Shown here: positions 59,898 to 64,000 of the stretch, one piece after another
Numbering within the stretch: position 1 is the stretch's first letter
Layout of the letters: each line of letters begins with the position of its first letter
Assembly (NCBI GenBank): GCA_903889965.1
Contig: CAISZM010000045.1
Span: forward strand, 1-64,000
Direction: 5' to 3'
DNA: 64,000 nt
From: an uncultured Elusimicrobia bacterium
GTDB lineage: Bacteria > Elusimicrobiota > Elusimicrobia > Elusimicrobiales > UBA9959
Notes under the pieces: generated by a model
Database searches by the model: none
What the model saw: only the letters and a program-made list of their open reading frames with translations
What the model was told of the DNA's origin: nothing
Position numbers and translations under genes: made by a program

Positions 59898-60581
59898 ATG
59901 GACTTTACTTTCATCAAACGCCTTATCACAACCTCCATCGGCAGAAAGGCCGTGATGGCCGTTTCCGGGCTTCTCCTGGGCGGCTTCATGCTGATCCACC
60001 TGGCGGAAAACCTTCTGCTGCTCAAGGGCGAGATGGCGTACAACGGCTGGGTAGACCTCCTGCTCTCGAACCCGGTCACGCCGCTGCTTGAAATAGGCCT
60101 GCTCCTGCTGTTCTCCGCGCACATAATTACCGGGGTCTGGGTCAGGGTGGAAGATTTTATGAACGCGCCCCGCGGCTACGAGGCCCGCAAATGGCAGGGA
60201 GGCCGCACCATAGGCTCGGCCACGATGCTCTACACCGCCGCGGCCATACTGGCGTACCTGATCTACCACATGATCACTTTCCGTTTCTCGGACCACTCCA
60301 TGGGCCTCTACCAGATGGTCACCACCGCTTTCCGCGCCCCTCTTTTCACGGCTATCTATATAGCGGGCTCGGCGGCGCTGGCCCTTCACCTGAGCCACGG
60401 CATGCAGAGCGCCTTCCAGACGCTGGGCGTGACCCACCCTAAATATACCCCCCTCATAAAAGCGGGCGGACTCCTGGTGGCGCTGGCCATGACGGGTTTC
60501 GCCATGATCTCCCTGTACTATCTCCTGGGCATAGACCTGAAGATGGCGCAGGCCGGCTACACGATGGTAGTGATAAAGTAA
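59898..60581 (+). CDS. sdhC: Succinate dehydrogenase/fumarate reductase cytochrome b subunit
   Basis: 227 aa, five membrane helices, type-B (cytochrome b558) family: it anchors SdhAB and carries two haems for quinone exchange. Candidate haem ligands are His34, His75, His124 and His164 or His167, in helices 1-4 (MLIHLAEN; FSAHIITG; LIYHMITF; LALHLSHGMQ). The pattern matches Wolinella/Bacillus-type single-subunit anchors, so no SdhD is expected. GGGAG precedes ATG. It is the first gene of sdhCAB-fumarase; sdhA begins 24 bp after its stop. Confidence 0.9.
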   Translation: MDFTFIKRLITTSIGRKAVMAVSGLLLGGFMLIHLAENLLLLKGEMAYNGWVDLLLSNPVTPLLEIGLLLLFSAHIITGVWVRVEDFMNAPRGYEARKWQGGRTIGSATMLYTAAAILAYLIYHMITFRFSDHSMGLYQMVTTAFRAPLFTAIYIAGSAALALHLSHGMQSAFQTLGVTHPKYTPLIKAGGLLVALAMTGFAMISLYYLLGIDLKMAQAGYTMVVIK

Positions 60582-60605
60582 CTGAAAATAGTTTTTGGAG
60601 GCACA

Positions 60606-62519
60606 ATGAAACTCGACGCTCAGATCCCCCCAGGTCCGATAGAAAAGAAATGGGATTCGCATAAGTTCAACCTGAAACTGGTCAATCCCAACAACCGCCG
60701 CAAGTTCGACATTCTCATCATCGGTTCGGGGCTGGCAGGCGCCTCCGCCGCGGCCTCGCTGGGCGAACTCGGCTATAACGTGAAGGTATTAACCCTGCAC
60801 GACTCGCCCCGGCGCGCCCACTCCATAGCGGCACAGGGCGGCATAAACGCGGCCAAGAACTATCCCAACGACGGAGATTCCGTCTGGCGGCTTTTCCACG
60901 ACACGGTCAAGGGCGGCGACTACCGCGCCCGCGAGGCCAACGTTTACCGCCTGGCCCAGGTTTCCAACCAGATAATCGACCACTGCGCCGCCATAGGCGT
61001 ACCCTTCGCGCGCGAGTACGGCGGGACTCTCTCCAACCGCTCGTTCGGCGGGGCGCAGCTCTCGCGCACTTTCTACGCACGGGGCCAGACGGGGCAGCAG
61101 CTGCTGCTGGGCGCTTATTCAGCCATGATGCGCCAGGTGGCCGCGGGCACCGTCACGGTGCTGCCGCGCCGCGAAATGCTGGACGTGGTGGTAAAGAACG
61201 GGCGGGCCCGCGGCATAACGGCCCGCAACCTGGTGACCGGCGCCCTGGAGGCCTACTCGGCTCACGCGGTGCTGCTGTGCACCGGCGGCTACGCCAATGT
61301 TTTCTACCTTTCCACCAACGCGGCTTCCTGCAACGTGTCCGCCGCCTGGGCCGCCTACAAGAGGGGAGCCGGCTTCGCCAACCCCTGCTTCACGCAGATA
61401 CACCCCACATGCATCCCCCGCTCCGGCGAACACCAGTCCAAGCTCACGCTCATGAGCGAAAGCCTCCGTAACGACGGACGCGTCTGGGTGCCGAAGACCA
61501 AGGGAGACCACCGCCCCCCGAACGACATACCCGAGGAGGAGCGCGACTATTTCCTCGAACGCCGCTACCCCGCGTTCGGCAACCTGGTGCCGCGCGACAT
61601 AGCGTCGCGCGCCGCGAAGACCGTGGTAGACTCAGGTTTCGGCGTAGGGCCGACCGGACAGTCGGTTTACCTGGACTTCCGCGACTCTATACAGCGAAAG
61701 GGCGAGAACAAGATCAGGGACGAATACGGCAATCTGTTCGATATGTACTACCAGATAACCGACGAGAACGGGTACAAGGCGCCCATGCGCATCTACCCCG
61801 CGCCGCATTACACCATGGGCGGGCTGTGGGTGGATTACAACCTGATGACCACGATACCGGGACTGTTCGCCATGGGAGAGGCCAACTTCTCGGACCACGG
61901 CGCCAACCGCCTCGGGGCCTCGGCCCTGATGCAGGGCCTGGCCGACGGATTCTTCATAGCCCCGTCCACCGTAGGCGGCTACCTGGCGGCCGGCAAGTTC
62001 GAAGCCGTTTCGGTCGGGGAACGCGAGTTCTCCGATTCAGCGAAACAGGCGCAGGATAAGATCAACCGCCTGATATCGATAAAAGGCAAAAAAACCCCCT
62101 CTGATTTCCACCGCCAGCTGGGCAACGTGATGTGGAACGACGTGGGCATGGCCAGGAACGAGGCCGAGCTGAAGAAGGCGCTTAAAAAGATACCGGCCAT
62201 ACGCGAGGAATTCTGGACGAACGTGACCGTGTCCGGAGTGGACAAGGACTTCAACCAGACGCTGGAGAAGGCCATGAAGGTGGCGGACTTCCTGGAATTC
62301 GCCGAGCTGTTCGTGAAGGACGCCCTTGAGCGCAGGGAATCCTGCGGCGGCCATTTCCGCGAAGAATCCTGCACCGCCGAGGGCGAGGCCAGGCGCGACG
62401 ACGCAGCCTTCTCCCACGCCTCCGTCTGGGAATACCAGGGGGAAGACAGGGAAGCTGCGCTGCACAAGGAAACCCTCACGTTCGAACACATAAAGATGGC
62501 CGAACGCAGTTATAAGTAG
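60606..62519 (+). CDS. sdhA: Succinate dehydrogenase/fumarate reductase flavoprotein subunit
   Basis: 637 aa. FAD dinucleotide loop [12 protein letters not shown] (38-49); His72 in [13 protein letters not shown] is the covalent FAD attachment site. The active-site segments are present: [76 protein letters not shown], HxxCxxxxxxxxR-like FQIHPTCIP-type [12 protein letters not shown]. It belongs to the long, type-B/Bacteroidetes-like branch. It interconverts succinate and fumarate on the cytoplasmic face. GGAGG is just upstream of ATG 60606. Confidence 0.95.
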   Translation: MKLDAQIPPGPIEKKWDSHKFNLKLVNPNNRRKFDILIIGSGLAGASAAASLGELGYNVKVLTLHDSPRRAHSIAAQGGINAAKNYPNDGDSVWRLFHDTVKGGDYRAREANVYRLAQVSNQIIDHCAAIGVPFAREYGGTLSNRSFGGAQLSRTFYARGQTGQQLLLGAYSAMMRQVAAGTVTVLPRREMLDVVVKNGRARGITARNLVTGALEAYSAHAVLLCTGGYANVFYLSTNAASCNVSAAWAAYKRGAGFANPCFTQIHPTCIPRSGEHQSKLTLMSESLRNDGRVWVPKTKGDHRPPNDIPEEERDYFLERRYPAFGNLVPRDIASRAAKTVVDSGFGVGPTGQSVYLDFRDSIQRKGENKIRDEYGNLFDMYYQITDENGYKAPMRIYPAPHYTMGGLWVDYNLMTTIPGLFAMGEANFSDHGANRLGASALMQGLADGFFIAPSTVGGYLAAGKFEAVSVGEREFSDSAKQAQDKINRLISIKGKKTPSDFHRQLGNVMWNDVGMARNEAELKKALKKIPAIREEFWTNVTVSGVDKDFNQTLEKAMKVADFLEFAELFVKDALERRESCGGHFREESCTAEGEARRDDAAFSHASVWEYQGEDREAALHKETLTFEHIKMAERSYK

Positions 62520-62557
62520 CGCGGGAGCTCCCGCCGGATATATCCGAGGAACCAACT

Positions 62558-63322
62558 ATGAAAGTTAAACATTTCAGCGTGACGGTGCGCGTGTGGCGCC
62601 AGGCCGGCCCCCAGGAACCCGGGAGGATGGTCTCATACCAGGTAAAGGACGTCTCCCCGGACATGTCCTTTTTAGAGACTCTGGACATCCTGAACGACGA
62701 CCTTATAAAGAACGGCGAGAGCCCGATAACCTTCGAAAGCGACTGCCGCGAGGGCATATGCGGCTCCTGCGGACTTGTGGTCAACGGCGACGTGCACGGG
62801 CCGGACGAGCACTCGACCGTGTGCCAGCTGCACATGCGCAGGTTCAGGGACGGGGATGTAATTACGGTGGAACCCTGGCGTGTAAAGTCCATGCCCGTCA
62901 TCAAGGACCTCGCCGTGGACCGCTCCGCGCTGGACCGCCTGATGGCGGCCGGCGGATTCATCTCGGTGAACACCGGCGCCGCCCCGGACGCCAATTCGAT
63001 ACCGGTCGAGAAGGACAAAGCGGAGGAGGCCATGGACTCGGCCGCCTGCATAGGCTGCGGGGCCTGCATCGCATCCTGCCCCAACGGCGCCGCGATGCTT
63101 TTTACCGGCGCGAAGATCTCCCAGCTCGCCCTCCTCCCCCAGGGCGGCCCCGAAAGGGCCGAACGGGCCCTCAACATGGTGGCCGCCATGGACAAAGAAG
63201 GCTTCGGCAACTGCACCAACGAGTACGAATGCGAGGCCGTCTGTCCCAAGAACGTAAAAGTTTCGAACATAGCCAGGATGAACCGGGAATTCCTGATCGC
63301 TAACCTGTTCTCGAAGCGCTGA
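62558..63322 (+). CDS. sdhB: Succinate dehydrogenase/fumarate reductase iron-sulfur subunit
   Basis: 254 aa. [2Fe-2S] cysteines at 63, 68, 71 and 89 (CREGICGSC...STVC). A ferredoxin-type cluster site follows: Cys164, 167, 170, 174 ([11 protein letters not shown]), with Cys219, 225 and 229 ([11 protein letters not shown]) completing the [4Fe-4S] and [3Fe-4S] set. It passes electrons between the SdhA flavin and SdhC haems. It lies 38 bp after sdhA in the same operon. Confidence 0.95.
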   Translation: MKVKHFSVTVRVWRQAGPQEPGRMVSYQVKDVSPDMSFLETLDILNDDLIKNGESPITFESDCREGICGSCGLVVNGDVHGPDEHSTVCQLHMRRFRDGDVITVEPWRVKSMPVIKDLAVDRSALDRLMAAGGFISVNTGAAPDANSIPVEKDKAEEAMDSAACIGCGACIASCPNGAAMLFTGAKISQLALLPQGGPERAERALNMVAAMDKEGFGNCTNEYECEAVCPKNVKVSNIARMNREFLIANLFSKR

Positions 63323-63353
63323 GAGGTCTTTAAGCGGCATCCGCGGAGGGCTT

Positions 63354-64000
63354 ATGCCTGAATTCAAGTACAGCGAGTTATTCCAGCTGCCGAAGACATC
63401 GTCCAAATTCCGCCTGCTTTCCAAAGAAGGCGTTAAGCTGACGGAAGCCGGGGGCAGGGAAATACTGGAAATAGCCCCTGAAGCGCTGGTTAAACTGGCC
63501 CGCGAAGCCGTGCGCGATGTATCCTTCCTGCTGCGCCCCGCGCACAACGCGCAGGTGGCGGCCATATTCGCCGACCCGCAAGCCTCGGAGAACGACAAGT
63601 TCGTAGCCTTCTGCCTGCTGGACAACGCGGCCATCTCGGCCCGCTTCGAACTGCCTTTCTGCCAGGACACCGGCACCGCCACCGTGGTGGCTAAGAAAGG
63701 CGAGCAGGTCTGGACCCGTTCGAACGACGAAGAACTGCTTTCCAGGGGAATTTGGGAAACCTATACCGGCGAGAACCTGCGCTATTCGCAGACGCTGGCG
63801 CTGGACATGTACAGGGAGAAGAACTCCGGCGACAACCTTCCGGCCCAGATAGATATATACGCAAAGCCGGGCCTGTCGTACGATCTCCTCTTCGTCACCA
63901 AGGGCGGAGGCTCCGCCAACAAGACCATGCTTTACCAGGAGACCCGGGCCACGCTGACCCCGGAAAGGCTCAAACCTTTCCTGACGGAAAAGATGAAGTC
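63354..64000 (+). CDS. Class I (iron-sulfur) fumarate hydratase, 3' end cut by window edge
   Basis: About 215 residues are visible from ATG 63354 (GGAGG, spacing 5), cut off by the window end. [68 protein letters not shown] and [33 protein letters not shown] are class I fumarase (FumA/FumB or FumA-alpha) motifs; the Cys in FCQDTGTA is a [4Fe-4S] ligand. It hydrates fumarate to malate, directly after sdhCAB, consistent with a coordinated C4-dicarboxylate module. Whether it is one- or two-subunit cannot be told from this part. Confidence 0.93.
   Translation, partial: MPEFKYSELFQLPKTSSKFRLLSKEGVKLTEAGGREILEIAPEALVKLAREAVRDVSFLLRPAHNAQVAAIFADPQASENDKFVAFCLLDNAAISARFELPFCQDTGTATVVAKKGEQVWTRSNDEELLSRGIWETYTGENLRYSQTLALDMYREKNSGDNLPAQIDIYAKPGLSYDLLFVTKGGGSANKTMLYQETRATLTPERLKPFLTEKMK

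Noticed and set aside
1-64000. CRISPR arrays, insertion sequences, prophage and tRNA genes
   Set aside because: No regularly spaced direct repeats, transposase or phage structural motifs, or cloverleaf with TTCRA-type loops were seen on either strand.

Overview
The window is gene-dense, GC-rich bacterial chromosome (about 55 protein genes on both strands, no rRNA or tRNA seen) from a Gram-negative type of cell: many signal peptides and lipoboxes, a PorV/PorQ-like outer-membrane protein, CsgG/LpoB-like lipoproteins and DUF4912, DUF2339/DUF3999 and DUF6498 families. The mix (receiver/PEP-synthase fusion, many ankyrin and TPR proteins, large fibronectin/NHL exoproteins, Ptb-Buk, class I fumarase, LuxC/LuxE relatives) reminds me of Elusimicrobiota or a neighbouring FCB/PVC-like lineage. 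That is an inference from gene content, not a demonstrated placement. No phage, insertion sequence or CRISPR array was seen.

Layout. 1-10.4 kb: truncated LTA-synthase-like sulfatase, SRAP/HMCES, CheY-like receiver, HtpX, a CsgG-like exported protein, DUF4912 protein, hotdog thioesterase + DNA polymerase IV, a VOC protein with a lipoprotein, and a TPR + CsgG-like lipoprotein pair. 10.4-19.2 kb: PAS protein behind two exported paralogues of unknown family, a 980-aa receiver/PEP-binding fusion, a TPR lipoprotein pair, threonine dehydrogenase. 19.2-25.5 kb: TPR-TM-Ser/Thr kinase, SEC-C protein, butyrate kinase/phosphotransbutyrylase, DUF4185 protein. 25.6-35.2 kb: a 1222-aa fibronectin exoprotein with a T9SS-like C-terminus followed by PorV; a nucleotide-transporter-like membrane protein; a candidate structured RNA; M29 aminopeptidase; exported CYTH-like protein; GT28 glycosyltransferase. 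35.3-46.1 kb: DUF3999 and a frameshifted DUF2339 protein, then an ankyrin cluster (about 35 repeats in the largest protein) with a small unnamed domain. 46.1-54 kb: GT2 glycosyltransferase behind a structured leader, cyclase-RDD fusion, and a LuxC-PaaK / LuxE / GNAT operon. 54-64 kb: lipoprotein, DUF6498 protein, NHL-FN3-transglutaminase-TPR exoprotein, then sdhCAB and a class I fumarase cut by the window end.

Functional picture: a fermentative or facultatively respiring cell (butyryl-phosphate branch plus succinate dehydrogenase/fumarate reductase and fumarase) with a large exported protein inventory. The most interesting systems are the LuxC-PaaK/LuxE acyl-reduction operon without luciferase, the T9SS-like exoprotein/PorV pair, the periplasmic-TPR non-RD kinase, the ankyrin/unknown-domain cluster, a candidate ~197-nt RNA closed by a 21-nt stem, and symmetric ATTATAAT -10 elements shared by three divergent gene pairs.
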